Assembly (NCBI GenBank): GCA_958450365.1
Contig: CAUEEP010000731.1
Span: 3,224,501 to 3,288,500, forward strand
DNA from: Mesorhabditis belari
Lineage: Eukaryota > Nematoda > Chromadorea > Rhabditida > Rhabditidae
DNA: 64,000 bases
Direction: 5' to 3'
Positions 29,751 to 41,204 of the stretch are shown one piece after another (positions within the stretch are counted from its first letter, which is position 1; each line of letters opens with the position of its first letter). Both the position numbers and the translations under genes were made by a program. The notes beneath the pieces were generated by a model. That model had not been told where the DNA came from and did no database searches. It worked only from the letters and a program-made list of their open reading frames with translations.

Positions 29751-32700
29751 TCATTCCCTCAACCATTTCTCGATATTTTTCAAATCTTCATCAATACTCG
29801 TTTCACCCATTTTTTGCGCCTCCACTTGAATATCTTGATACAAAGCCGTTGATCTGAAAATTTTACAAAATAAACAATTCCATGAAATTCTCCACATCGA
29901 AAAACCAAAGTTACTAAAATTTACAGCAAAATTACTCAAATTTAGATGATTCTAGAAGCTTTTCTAGGTTTCTTGGGTAATTAAACCGAGCGGTATTTTT
30001 TGGGTACCGTTCAAGCAGTGTGCCAGAGGGCTCGCGTTTACGGGAGCGCACTGAGAACGAGGATCGCTTGCGCAGTGTTGGGGTGACGTTCGAGCAGTGT
30101 GCCAGAGGGCACGTGTTTACGGAAGCGTACAGACGTACAGACGTACAACGAGGGTCACTTGAGTGGTGCTGGGGTTCAAGCAATGTGCGAGCAGTGTGCC
30201 AGAGGGCATGCGTTTACGGAAGCGCACTGAGAACGCGGTTTAAGCAATTTTTAACGGCTCACTTAACTCCCAGTGCGGGAGATTTAGTGCGTTGTGGTGT
30301 AGTGGTTGGCACAGTTGCCCGGTAAGCAAAAGGTTGCGGGTTCGAGCCCCAGCGGCCCGAAACTTTTGATCTGTCCTAGTTCCAATTGCTTTCCACATAT
30401 GAAAAAGGTTTAAATTGTCATATGTGCTGTTTTTAACCGTATTTTCTTCTAGCTTACTGTAGCGTTGACTTATTTAGCGAATTCCCAAAGAAACTTACAA
30501 ATATCTCTCGCCAAAGCTGTTCACGGCGGTCACAATCAATTTCCCTTTGTTTTCCGGTCGTTGAGCTAACTGAAATGAGAAGATTTTTGAATAAAATAGT
30601 TTTTATGTATTGGCTTTTCTGGAGTTTACGGTATTTTTCGTATCTTTATCTTAATTCTGTGTTCTGATTCTGAAATGAAAATTATGTGGTCTGATTAGCT
30701 GAAGCTAGCTGATTAGCTGATTAGCTGAAGCTAGCTGCTTAGCTGAAGCTAGCTGCTTAGCTGAAGCTAGCTGCTTAGCTGAAGCTAGCTGCTTAGCTGA
30801 AGCTAGCTGCTTAGCTGAAGCTAGCTGCTTAGCTGAAGCTAGCTGCTTAGCTGAAGCTAGCTGCTTAGCTGAAGCTAGCTGCTTAGCTGAAGCTAGCTGA
30901 TTAGCTGAAGCTAGCTGATTAGCTGATTAGCTGAAGCTAGCTGATTAGCTGAAGCTAGCTGCTTAGCTGAAGCTAGCTGCTTAGCTGAAGCTAGCTGATT
31001 AGCTGAAGCTAGCTGATTAGCTGAAGCTAATCAGAACACAGAATCAGAACACAGAATTTTCATTTCGAAAAGCCTAGATTAACTTTTCTCTTTTTTCAAG
31101 CATTCAATAATAAAATTTGAAAGAAAAACTATTAGTTTTCAAAGAAAACGAGAAACAAACCCGAATAGCAGCGACAAGATTTGCTCCAGACGAGATGCCA
31201 CCAAGAATGCCTTCCTCTTTCGCTAAACGTTTAGCCATCGCGATTGCATCATCTAGAATAAAAAAAAGACTATATTTGCTATCAATTGTAAACAATTTCA
31301 ACCGAATTTCCTTAAAGATTACGGTAGTTTTTTGATTGATTTATATTACAATTTTTATGAAATCAATAAAATGTTTACTCAGTGATGGACACAATTCAAT
31401 TCGTGATGATTTCGATTAGATGATTATAAGATGGTTATTAGATGGTTATTAGATGGTTATTAGATGGTTATTAGATGGTTATTAGATGGTTATTAGATGG
31501 TGATTTGATGGTTATTAGATGGTTATTAGGTTATTAGATGATTATAAGATGGTTATTAGGTTATAAGATGATTATAAGATGGTTATTAGGTTATAAGATG
31601 GTTATTAGATGGTTATTAGGTTATTAGATGATTATAAGATGGTTATTAGGTTATAAGATGGTTATTAGATGGTTATTTGATGGTGATTTGATGGTGATTT
31701 GATGGTGAATGGTTATTAGGATGATTCATACATCATCTAATAACCTATTGGGTTGGGGAGAATGAGTGAGTCGGCGCCGAAATTTAAAGAAACTTTTTGC
31801 ACCCATAAAACCTTCTTTAAATACACGTTTTGTTTCATCAAAATGGTCCACTATTTCTTTAGAAAATGGCTTTTTGAGAGATTCCACAAAGCTTTTCTTT
31901 TTTAGGTTTTTATGGATTCCCAAACACAGCTAATCAAAATGACCAAAAAGTGCGACTCATTGCTTGAACAGTTTCTTCCACATAAACCTCCTTTGGTGTT
32001 TAGATAAAAAAGATAGAGCACACTCAATTACATAAGTTACCAAAGTTTCAGGAAGATCCCTCCAACCGTTTACTCTAGATGATAGTTTATCGATTTTGTG
32101 AAAAAAAAAATGATCCTTTGTTGATCCTTTGTTGTTCCTTTGTTGAGTTGAGGCGCTGTTTGAGTTCTCTTTTAAATATTATTTTTTGTAGAGATATTAG
32201 CCACCCTTCTACGGATATCAAACGCATATCATTTGACAAAGTCTGCTATAAGTTTTAGAAATTTCTTTGATTTTCGGCGCCGACTCATTCTCCCCAACCC
32301 AATAGGTTATTAGATGATGTATGAATCATCCTAATAACCATTCACCATCAAATCATCATCAAATCACCATCTAATAACCATCTAATAACCTAATAACCAT
32401 CTTATAATCATCTAATAACCTAATAACCATCAAATCACCATCAAATCACCATCTAATAACCATCAAATCACCATCTAATAACCTAATAACCATCTAATAA
32501 CCTAATAACCATCTTATAATAATAATAATACTTTATTCAAACGATAAAGTGAAAGAAATGATAGAGAAATGCACAGTGATACTTAATCATACAATACATA
32601 CTGAAATCAATAAGCCAATTACTTACGGCAAAGAGCCACTAGATCTAAAGCATCGATACGTTTCTTGAATATGAAAAGCCACTGAATTTCTCGTATGTCG

Positions 32701-35700
32701 TTTGGGAGCAAGTTCCATAATCTAGCGGCTCTAACGGGAAATGAATTTGATAAAGAGGCATTGGAAGCAAAGGGAATTTGCAAAAGGAATGAGCCACTTC
32801 TGGGCCCTGACCGCGGTTTAAATTTGAAAAAGTCTATAAACAAAGGGCTAATCTGTTTACAACGGAGGATTTTGAAAGTTTCGACTAAATCAATGACAAA
32901 GCGACGATGCTGTAAAGTTTTTAGTTCAAAAAAAAGCAAGTCTCTCCTCATAAGTAAAGCTAGAATATTTAGAATAGTCAATTTTCCATAAAGCGACTTT
33001 TGTGAACCTCCCCTGAATTTTCTCCAAGCGTTCAATAAAGACTTGTGCGCGGGGAGACCAAACAATAGAAGCATATTCTAAGATGGGCCGGATATAAGTC
33101 GTCAAGGATTTGCGGTAAGAGTTTAGGTTAGGATGAACAAATTGATTTGAGAATAATCATCTAATAACCTAATAATCTAATAACCTAATGAAATGATAGA
33201 GTTTAAGTGAATTAATACTCTTGTTTAATGAATAGATTACTTAGATTAGTTTATAGCAGATTCTAAAAGATCATAAAAGTATATTAAAGTTGGTTTTAAG
33301 TTGAGAAAAATGAGAATTTTCTGTTACTTAAGTGATTTGGATATATTTTTAGATAAATATTAAATATTACAATATTTCTAAGAGTATTGTAAGCTTTTAG
33401 TAGCCTTAGTTATCTTTGCTTTCCTTCTTTCCTTTCTTCTTTCCTTTCTTCTTTCCTTCCTTCTTCCTTCCTTCTTCCTTCCTTCTTCCTTCCTTCTTCC
33501 TTCTTTCTTCCTTATCTTTCCTTGAGGAAGGTGCAATGGTAGAGGATCAAGTTTGGTAAGCGAAAAGTGAATAGTTCAATTCCCAAATAGTCATTCTTTA
33601 CTTTATTAATTAAAGACTATTATTTACTTATACAGAAAACGAAACAATATTATTTATTTATTTAATTGTTAAGTTTAAAATCTTGTTTTTACTTACCAGA
33701 GTGCACTCGAAGTGCCTCAGTGAAAAGGCTTTGATCAAGATTGTCAGGAATAAAAGCGACACCGATTCCTAGAAAATTTTCATATAATCTAAACGTCAAT
33801 CAATCTATTTATAGAGTTGAAAAGGAAAGAACTTACTGTAAATACTGTAATAGTACCCCTGCGCCCATAATGACGGTGCGGAGTGTTGCGTCGTCTAGCT
33901 TTGAACCTTTGAACGAGTTTTTCTCGATACTGGTTTATGCTACAATGCGGGCTTAGATATCAAAAAATAGCTGAAATTCAGGGCTATTTTTTGATATATA
34001 AGCCCGCATTGTAGCTTAAACCATGGTCGAGAAAAACTCGTTCAAAGCTACGCTCAAAGCTACGTTCAAAGCTCAAAGCTCGTTCAAAGCTACGTTCAAA
34101 GCTCAAAGCTCGTTCAAAGCTACGCAACACTCCGCACCGTTATTATGGGGAGCTGGGGTACTATTACTGTATTTACGGTATAAACGAAATTCTCTCTTCA
34201 AACGATCACCTTGAATCTTGTGTGGAGTGTGCTGGAAGCCGTTGATCACCGATGATTCGTATGGTTCAACTGGGTACATCTAGAAAAGCTCTTTTATTAT
34301 CCTTTGATTATTCTTTGATTATTCTTTGATTATTCTTTTTCAATTGCAAACATTTTTTTAATGTTCTAAGAATAATAAAGCCCAATTCTCTCACTTGTAT
34401 ATTCGGGTTTTTCTCTTTCAAAAAGCGACCAACTCCCGTGAATGTTCCAGCTGATCCGACGCCGAAAATTCCGATATCCACCTGAAATAGATCTAAATTG
34501 TAGATCTAAATATAAAAACGAATAAAAAAGATACTGTATTTTCTCTAATATTAGTGCACCAAGAGCGTCGCCTAAATTCCTCGAAATCTCGAGAAACGCT
34601 TATTAGAACCTATCGAACACTCGAATTACCCCTATAACCCCTCGGCTTGCTATGTGTAAACCCCTTATGCCAGAAAGTGCGCGATTGTGGGTGTGCACAG
34701 AGAACGCCGCAAGAACACCGCTTGATCTCTAATAGTAGTGCAGCGTCTCCTAAATTCCTCGAAATCTTGAGAACCGCTTATCAGAACCTATTGATGTGAG
34801 GTCGGAAAATGTAGCTAACGATGAGATCTAGTGGGGGATTAGAGGATTGAGCTTCTGGGAAAGCTTGGAAACTGTAAAATAGTCACCAACTCGGCTCAAC
34901 AGGGTACACTACTATTAGAGAAAATCCGGTATTAGCGATTTTGATACAGTTATCATTTTTGAACACTTTTGAACACTTGAACACTAACTTTTCCTTCGGT
35001 TTGTGCCCAGATCTCTGGTCCAGTTGTTTGGTAGTGAGCGAGTGGGTTGGATGGATTTGAGTACTGAAAAACAAGAGAAAATCAGAGAAAATCACATGAG
35101 TAGTTTTAGATATGTTTAAGTGTTTAGCTTTTTTCTAGATTTTAAAATTATCTAGAAATTACCTGGTTGAGCATATGTGCGTTAGGGATTTGTTGAATCA
35201 ACTCCGAGGCTCGTTCGACGGCAGCTTTCACAGCTGTGGCTGGGTTTGTCAAAACGCAAAGTGCACCGTAAGCCTGGAAATCGGAAATCAAATTCTATTA
35301 GATGTTAGATTGATATGTATATGTTGTGTCCGATTTAGATTTCCGTCCAATTTAGATTGAGCTTATCGCGAACGTCCGATTTAGATTACAGTCTATATCG
35401 GACGACCGATTTAGATTCAATCTAAATCTTATATATGTCGTGGCCGATTATGAATGAGTGGGTCTAGGAGTGTCCAATCATCAAGTATTTAGTATCATTC
35501 AACGCAGAATCATTGATAATTATGTTAAATTTTTTAAATTAGAAAGATTGGATAAAAATAAAAAAATTATGGGGCCTCAAAGTTTCCTCTTGAACAAACA
35601 GTTTTTTTTTTGCTCTAATTTTTTTTCTTTTTATCCAATCTTTCTAATTTAAAAAATTTAACATAATTATTAGTGATTCTGCGTTGAATGATACTAAATA

Positions 35701-38700
35701 CTTGATGGTTGGACGCTCCTAGACCCCACTCATTCATAATCGGCTGAAATTCATCATCGGCTACGGGCGTTCCGCCGATTTTGAATGAAACGTTGTAGTG
35801 CCGGCAATTTTTAACCTAAACTCACAAATTTGGTACCAATCGACGCAGAATTGAACTCGCTACAAGATGATATAATATTGTCCTCATACATTAAAGGGTT
35901 GCTCTACTAGAAAGATTTGCCAAAAAATTTCATTCATAATCGGCTACGACATATATTAGGTTGATGCAAAAGTCTTTTTCATTTTTTTCGTACTTCTTTT
36001 GAAAAATAAAAAAGTCATCAATTAACCTATGGTTTGCTCTAAATGAAAAGTGTTTTATTGTTGAATTTCCCATCTTTTTAAGTCAATTTGGGTTCACTTT
36101 CAAGCAAATTCGAGAGTGAAAAACGGGTTTTTCATAAAAATCTATAAAAACCTCTATAAAGAAATTGGCTGAATCAATTTCTCTGAAAATCTGAAAAGAT
36201 ATCTAACTTTTTGTGCTCTATCTTTTATTTATTAACATCAAGATTGGTTTCCTTAGCTAAAGCGTCTAAAATGCATCATCGAGCCGTCGCCTTTTTTGAC
36301 TACCCGACTTCAGGCTCTCAAAAAAAATCTAGACATAAGACATTTTAAACTCGTTTTAATGTCATTTTGCAGAAAAATAATTGGCCTTTCGAATGCAATA
36401 AACCGTTGTTCAATTGGTGCATTTGTTACTTTTTAACGGAAGTACGAAAAAAATGAAAAAGACTTTTGCATCAACCTAATAGATTGAAGAATAATATAAA
36501 CATGCTTAATATATGTTCTTAAGCGTTTTCTGTAGTTTTCTGCATTTTTCAAAGGTCTTTTATTGATTACAGTCTAAATCGGACGTCCGATATAGACTGT
36601 AATCTAAATCGAACGGAAATCGAAATCGGACACAACATATACATAAATACGATTCTAGGTTTTTATAGAAGCATAGTAGCAAAGCTTTGACTATGATCTA
36701 CAATCCTTTAAAACAACAAGGATTACGGTAGAAGGATCTTTAGAGGAAGCTTTACAGGAAGCTTTAGAGGAAGCTTGAGAGGATCTATCTGTTAATAGCT
36801 GTGGTAGTGCTAAGTGTACTAAAGAGGATCAAAGCTATGCTAAGAATAAATGTTAGAGTAGATGTTTAGGCTTTAGATTTTAGAGTTTAGAGTTTAGACT
36901 AGAGACTTTGGATTCTAGACTTTAGATTCTAGATTCTAGACTTTGGATTCTAGACTTTAGATTCTAGACTTTAGACTTTAGAGTTTAGATTGTAGACTTT
37001 AGACTCTTGATTTGAGATTCTAGACTTTAGAGTTTAGACTTTAGAATTTGAACTTTAGACGTTAGATTTTAGACTTTAGATTCTAGATTTCAGACTGAAG
37101 ACTTTAGATTGTAGACTTTGAATTGTAGACTTGGGATTCTAGACTTTGGATTGTAGACTTTGGATTCTAGATCTTGGACTCCAGACTTTAGATTCTAGAC
37201 TTTGGATTGTAAACTTTAGATTCTAGTCTTTAGATTCTAGACTTTAGATTCTAGACTTTGGATTCTAGACTTTAGATTCTAGACTTTAGACTTTAGATTC
37301 CTATAGACTCACTTTCATCAGCGCTCTCCTCTCAACGGACATCGACGAGGGCATTGTGAGGATCAATTTGTATCTAAAAAATTGACTAATAAACGTTAAT
37401 TCATCTTTAAATAGATAAACAAAAACTAATAAAGTCTAATGAAGAAATGAAGAAGAAAAGAAATCACTTTTCAATTTAAACTTAAAGTAAATGAAATGAA
37501 TGAAATGAATGAAATAAATGAAGTAAATGAAGTAAATGAATGAATGAAATGCTAGATTGTAGACAATTCAATTCAATTCAATTCAATTCAATTCAATATC
37601 TATTCAATATCTATTCAATATCAATTCAATTCAATTCAATTCAATTCAATTCAATTCAATTCAATTCAATTCAATTCAATTCAATTCAATTCAATTCAAT
37701 TCAATTCAATTCAATTCAATTCAATTCAATTCAATTCAATTCAATTCAATTCAATTCAATTCCAATTCAATTCAATTCAATTCAATTCAATTCAATTCAA
37801 TTCAATTCAATTCAATTCAATTCAATTCAATTCAATTCAATTCAATTCAATCCAATTCAATTCAATTCAATTCAATTCAATTCAATTCAATTCAATTCAA
37901 ATTCAATTCAATTCAATTCAATTCAATTCAATTCAATTCAATTCAATTCAATTCAATTCAATTCAATTCAATTCAATTCAATTCAATTCAATTCAATTCA
38001 ATTCAATTCAATTCAATTCAATTCAATTCAATTCAATTCAATTCAATTCAATTCAATTCAATTCAATTCAATTCAATTCAATTCAATTCAATTCAATTCA
38101 ATTCAATTCAATTCAATTCAATTCAATTCAATTCAATTCAATTCAATTCAATTCAATTCAATTCAATTCAATTCAATTCAATTCAATTCAATTCAATTCA
38201 ATTCAATTCAATTCAATTCAATTCAATTCAATTCAATTCAATTCAATTCAATTCAATTCAATTCAATTCAATTCAATTCAATTCAATTCAATTCAATTCA
38301 ATTCAATATCAATTCAATATCAATTCAATATCTATTCAATATCTATTCAATATCTATTCAATATCTAAATTCAGATTTCGTTAAAGCTTTTTTTTTAAAA
38401 GCCTAATCCTTAAGGAAAGCCAGGAAAGAAGTGAGTAAAGTGAAAGAAAAAAACTTTTGCTTTTGTGAGGTGAATCAGAAAGAGCTCAAGAGAATTAGTG
38501 GAAGGGAAGTGGAAGGGATTTCAAAATTCGAAACTCACCCCCTCGCCGCGCAAAGCATCGACAACGCGATTCCCATATTTCCCGATGTTGGCTCAACGAG
38601 CACGGTTTTCCCCGGTTTAATTAAACCTTTCTTTTCAGCATCCTAAAAAGAAAAGAAGTCTAGCTATTCAATTAAGAGATTAAATAAGAATTTCTGAGTT

Positions 38701-40137
38701 TAGCTTTATTTATCCATAAAATTTTCTATCACTTTTTCTTACCTCAATCATCGCCAATGCGATTCGATCTTTCACCGAGCATGCCGGATTCATATACTCC
38801 ATTTTAACAGCTAGAAATTTGAAATTAACTTTATAGATTTATAAATAGATATTTATTTATTTAAAAGCAGATATTTATTTATTTAAAAATAGATATTTAT
38901 TTATTTAAAAATAGATTTAAAAATTAAATCCCCATAATAAAAGGAAGATTTTTTTTAGATAAAAAAAGAGAAAAAATTTTGATTTTCTTTTTTTTATCTA
39001 ACTTTTTTAAAGTTTAAATATAATTTTAAAAAGAATTCGCAATTAAATAAAATGAATAAAATAAATGAATTAAGTAAATGAATTAAATTAAATGAATTAA
39101 ATAAAATGAATTAAATAAATGAATTAAATTAAATGAATAAAATAAAATGAATTAAATAAATGAATTAAGTAAAATGAATTAAATAAAATGAATTAAATTA
39201 AATGAATTAAATTAAATGAATTAAGTAAATGAATTAAATAAATGAATTAAATTAATCCCTCTAATCCCCTACATTAAATGAATTAAATAAATGAATTAAA
39301 TTAAATGAATATCTTTATCTTGTTATTCATTTCACAAACCAATCATCGCCTCAAGTCCTTTCGTGATCTTTTTCAACTTTAATAACGGTGTATTCCCGAC
39401 GAGATCCAATGTTGATTCTTGAATTTTTCTTCGATTATCGTTTCGTGTCGAGAGAAACTAAAGAATAGAAATTAAATACCGCTTTTCTCTAATAGTTGTA
39501 CACAGCCGAGTTAATGACTATTTTACGATTTTTAAGTTTACTGTCCGGGCAACTCTAACCTCTAACCATTGAGCTCTAATAGTGCACCCAGCCGAGTCGA
39601 GTTGATCACTGACTTTACAGTTCCCAAGCTTTCACAGAAGCTCAATCCTCTAATCCCCCACAAGATCTCATCGTCAGCTACATTTTCCGACCTCACATCA
39701 ATAGATTCTGATAAGCGGTTCTCAAGATTTCGAGGAATTTAGGAGACGCTGCACAACTATTAGAGATCAAGCGGTGTTCTTGCGGCGTTCTCTGTGCACA
39801 CGCACAATCGCGCACTTTCTGGCATAGGGGATTTACACATAGCAAGCCGAGGGGGTCTAGGGGTAAGTCGTGTGTCCATCAGATTTTTCATCGACATTTC
39901 CCGACCTAACATCGATAGGTTCTGATAAGCGGTTCTCAAGATTTTAAGGAATTTAGGCGACGATCGGAATGCACTACTATTAGAGAGAATCCGGTATTAA
40001 AGAAATATTCTAAAGATATTTTAATCTAATTCTTTTCTTAATCTAATCTAATTTCTATTAGAAATCGAAATAAAATCTCAAAAAAAACTGACCCGAAAAT
40101 TATTTCCGAAAGATTTCGAAATGAGTTTCAGTGACAT
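29751..40137 (-). CDS. Cysteine synthase / CBS-family PLP enzyme (CYSL-like), probably mitochondrial
   Basis: Thirteen exons, 5' to 3' on the minus strand: 40093-40137, 39340-39457, 38743-38810, 38539-38642, 37313-37373, 35163-35273, 34989-35063, 34395-34481, 34210-34279, 33697-33768, 31161-31252, 30499-30569, 29751-29853; 358 residues with consistent phase. Fold-type II PLP motifs are present: NPACSVKDR (K68 is the predicted Schiff-base lysine), PTSGNMGIA (96-103) and GGISSGAN (288-295). The phosphate-binding loop reads GSAGT (203-207) where most cysteine synthases have GTGGT. Such enzymes exchange O-acetylserine, cysteine, sulfide or cyanide. The N-terminus, [20 protein letters not shown], looks like a mitochondrial presequence. 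There is no CBS regulatory or heme domain. Introns contain a LINE fragment, MITEs and arrays. Exact substrate unknown. Confidence 0.93.
30005..30240 (+). repeat. Three diverged copies of a 75-95-bp unit
   Basis: Copies of AGCAGTGTGCCAGAGGGC, then CGTTTACGGGAGCGCACTGA and GAACG. The unit resembles the dispersed GTGCACTAGAAGGGTGCGTT motif seen elsewhere in the window. Confidence 0.8.
30292..30362 (+). pseudogene. tRNA-like sequence
   Basis: A box-like TAGTGGTTGGC and B box GGTTCGAGCCC about 30 bp apart. Acceptor strands do not pair and position 33 is not T, so a functional tRNA is unlikely. Confidence 0.5.
30695..31027 (+). repeat. 18-bp minisatellite in a CYSL-like intron
   Basis: About 18 copies of AGCTGAAGCTAGCTGCTT/ATT. 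The unit is partly self-complementary (AGCTNNAGCTAGCT). Confidence 0.97.
31424..31747 (+). repeat. GATGGTTATTA minisatellite, left arm
   Basis: GATGGTTATTA and TAGGTTATAAGATGATTAT units. Its inverse lies at 32303-32526, so the array and the MITE between them form one large palindrome. Confidence 0.93.
31748..32302. mobile_element. Mariner-like MITE family B, copy 2
   Basis: A 555-bp TA-flanked copy with TTGGGTTGGGGAGAATGAGT termini. Interior blocks (AAAGCTTT, TTTCATCAAA, AGATAGAGCACA) match copy 1 at 19609-20130 in inverse orientation. Confidence 0.9.
32303..32526 (-). repeat. TAATAACCATC minisatellite, right arm
   Basis: Inverse of the left-arm array. It begins with GATGATGTATGAATCATCCT, the mirror image of the sequence just left of the MITE. 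More units continue past the LINE fragment at 33155-33190. Confidence 0.93.
32527..33135 (-). mobile_element. LINE 3' fragment (CR1/jockey-type reverse transcriptase tail)
   Basis: A minus-strand frame (33074 to 32619) carries [29 protein letters not shown] and [18 protein letters not shown] then FIFKKRID, the familiar R.F..R....WN.LP..I.....FK..L end of jockey/CR1-type ORF2. Further 5' (plus 33055-33135) another frame gives [19 protein letters not shown] and ERLEKIQ, the preceding conserved block, so there is at least one frameshift. The 3' end terminates in an ATT array (32519-32530). Severely 5'-truncated and dead. Confidence 0.88.
33415..33600 (+). repeat. CTTTCTTC pyrimidine tract and tRNA-like remnant
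   Basis: CTTTCCTTCTTCC repeats (33415-33522) followed by an A box-like TGCAATGGTAGAGG and B box-like AGTTCAATTCC. This is the same tract-plus-tRNA-like arrangement as at 19270-19450. Confidence 0.55.
33834..34180. mobile_element. Foldback MITE in a CYSL-like intron
   Basis: Ends TACTGTAAATACTGTAATAG and inverse CTATTACTGTATTTACGGTA. The arms share GCGGAGTGTTGCG, CTCGAT/GTCGAGAAAAACTCG and GCCCGCATTGTAGC. The right arm contains an AAAGCTCGTTCAAAGCTACG duplication absent from the left. Confidence 0.88.
34532..34932. mobile_element. TACCGTATTTTCTCTAATA-family MITE in a CYSL-like intron
   Basis: Ends TACTGTATTTTCTCTAATAT and inverse ACTATTAGAGAAAATCCGGT. It shares the CAAGCGGTGTTCTTGCGGCG and GATAAGCGGTTCTCAAGATT blocks (inverted) with 27204-28469 and 39477-39997. 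Confidence 0.88.
35317..36643. mobile_element. Three-level transposon nest in a CYSL-like intron
   Basis: The outer pair TATATGTTGTGTCCGATTTA (35320) and its inverse near 36642 enclose a second foldback, 35431-35955 (ATATATGTCGTGGCCGATTA and inverse; arms with CTTTCTAATTTAAAAAATTT), and the mariner MITE copy at 35956-36479. No coding sequence. Confidence 0.82.
35956..36479. mobile_element. Mariner-type MITE, copy B
   Basis: TA-flanked and 524 bp, nearly identical to 16076-16603 apart from a few single-base changes and small deletions. Same TTAGGTTGATGCAAAAG termini. Confidence 0.92.
36870..37300 (+). repeat. GATTCTAGACTTTA 14-bp minisatellite
   Basis: About 30 imperfect copies with TTTGGATTCTAGACT and GTAGACTTTAG variants. 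Confidence 0.95.
37500..38365 (+). repeat. AATTC pentanucleotide array
   Basis: About 750 bp of (AATTC)n interrupted by three single-base slips, bordered by ATCTATTCAAT variants and preceded by GAAATGAAT repeats. An ORF of 288 codons (FNSIQ repeats) over it is an artefact. Confidence 0.98.
38840..39310 (+). repeat. ATATTTATTTATTTAAAA and AATGAATTAAATA repeats
   Basis: Two AT-only minisatellites in the intron between exons 2 and 3 of the CYSL-like gene. Confidence 0.92.
39477..39997. mobile_element. TACCGTATTTTCTCTAATA-family MITE in CYSL-like intron 1
   Basis: Begins TACCGCTTTTCTCTAATAGT and ends CTATTAGAGAGAATCCGGTA. Contains an internal second copy of the GAGCTCTAATAGTGCACCCA end and the CAAGCGGTGTTCTTGCGGCG block, so it is a composite of at least two elements. 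Confidence 0.87.
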
Positions 40138-40705
40138 TTAGATAGATTTTAAAGAATAGTTTTGAAGAAATATGAAATAATTTCGATGTTAATAGTATAG
40201 TAGATTGATTCAAAGCGGAATTCATTTCAAAGGCTCTTTATATAGCGCTCAAAAAACGTGGGAACACGGAAGGAGCTGACCCTGTACCAGACGACTCCTC
40301 CCCTCCCTTGCCATCGAGTTCATCGCACTCCAAAAAGCAAAAATATTTCCGAAAACAGCTCCTATAGTCTATGCTCTGTTCGTTCAACCTTTCTTTTCTC
40401 TCTTTTCCCCCAAAAACCATGGGAATCTGATTGAAGTTTCTTGATCTCTCTTGATCTTTCTCAATCTTTCTCAATCTCTCTCAATCTTTCTCAATCTTTC
40501 TCAATCTCTCTTGATCTCTTTCCCCTTTCTCTCGATTTCCAATCGCAGACTCTATCCTTTCTTCCCGATTTGCCCACCCATTTCTCCCTTTTCTGCTTTA
40601 AATTTGTGCTTTTTAGAGCTCGACTACACAAAACATAATCGAGATTTGAAAGAATAGATAAAACAGAGATTTCTATCTTCTCTCTTGTTTTTTAAAATGA
40701 ATTTG
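40138..40705. other. Upstream region of the CYSL-like gene
   Basis: Contains TTGATCTCTCTCAATCTTTC repeats (40438-40520). No coding exon recognised. Probably promoter-side DNA of the minus-strand gene. Confidence 0.5.
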
Positions 40706-41168
40706 CAGCTAATGTAAAAACAGCTAATGTAGAAATAGATAATGTAGAAACAGATAATGTAGAAATAGATAATGTAGAAACAGCTAATGTAGAAATAGAT
40801 AATGTAGAAACAGATAATGTAGAAATAGATAATGTAGAAACAGATAATGTAGAAACAGATAATGTAGAAATAGATAATGTAGAAACAGCTAATGTAAAAA
40901 TAGATAATGTAGAAACAGATAATGTAGAAACAGATAATGTAGAAACAGATAATGTAGAAACAGATAATGTAGAAACAGATAATGTAGAAACAGATAATGT
41001 AGAAACAGATAATGTAGAAACAGATAATGTAGAAACAGATAATGTAGAAACAGATAATGTAGAAACAGATAATGTAGAAACAGATAATGTAGAAACAGAT
41101 AATGTAGAAACAGATAATGTAGAAACAGATAATGTAAAAACAGCTAATGTAGAAATAGATAATGTAAA
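40706..41168 (+). repeat. 15-bp minisatellite
   Basis: About 30 copies of AATGTAGAAACAGAT with ATAGAT and CAGCT variants enriched at both ends. Confidence 0.97.
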
Positions 41169-41204
41169 AAATTCAATACAAAAACAACTCTTTTAATTAT
41201 CTAA

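Noticed and set aside
37540..38406. A 288-codon FNSIQ repeat ORF
   Set aside because: It is translation of an AATTC pentanucleotide array.
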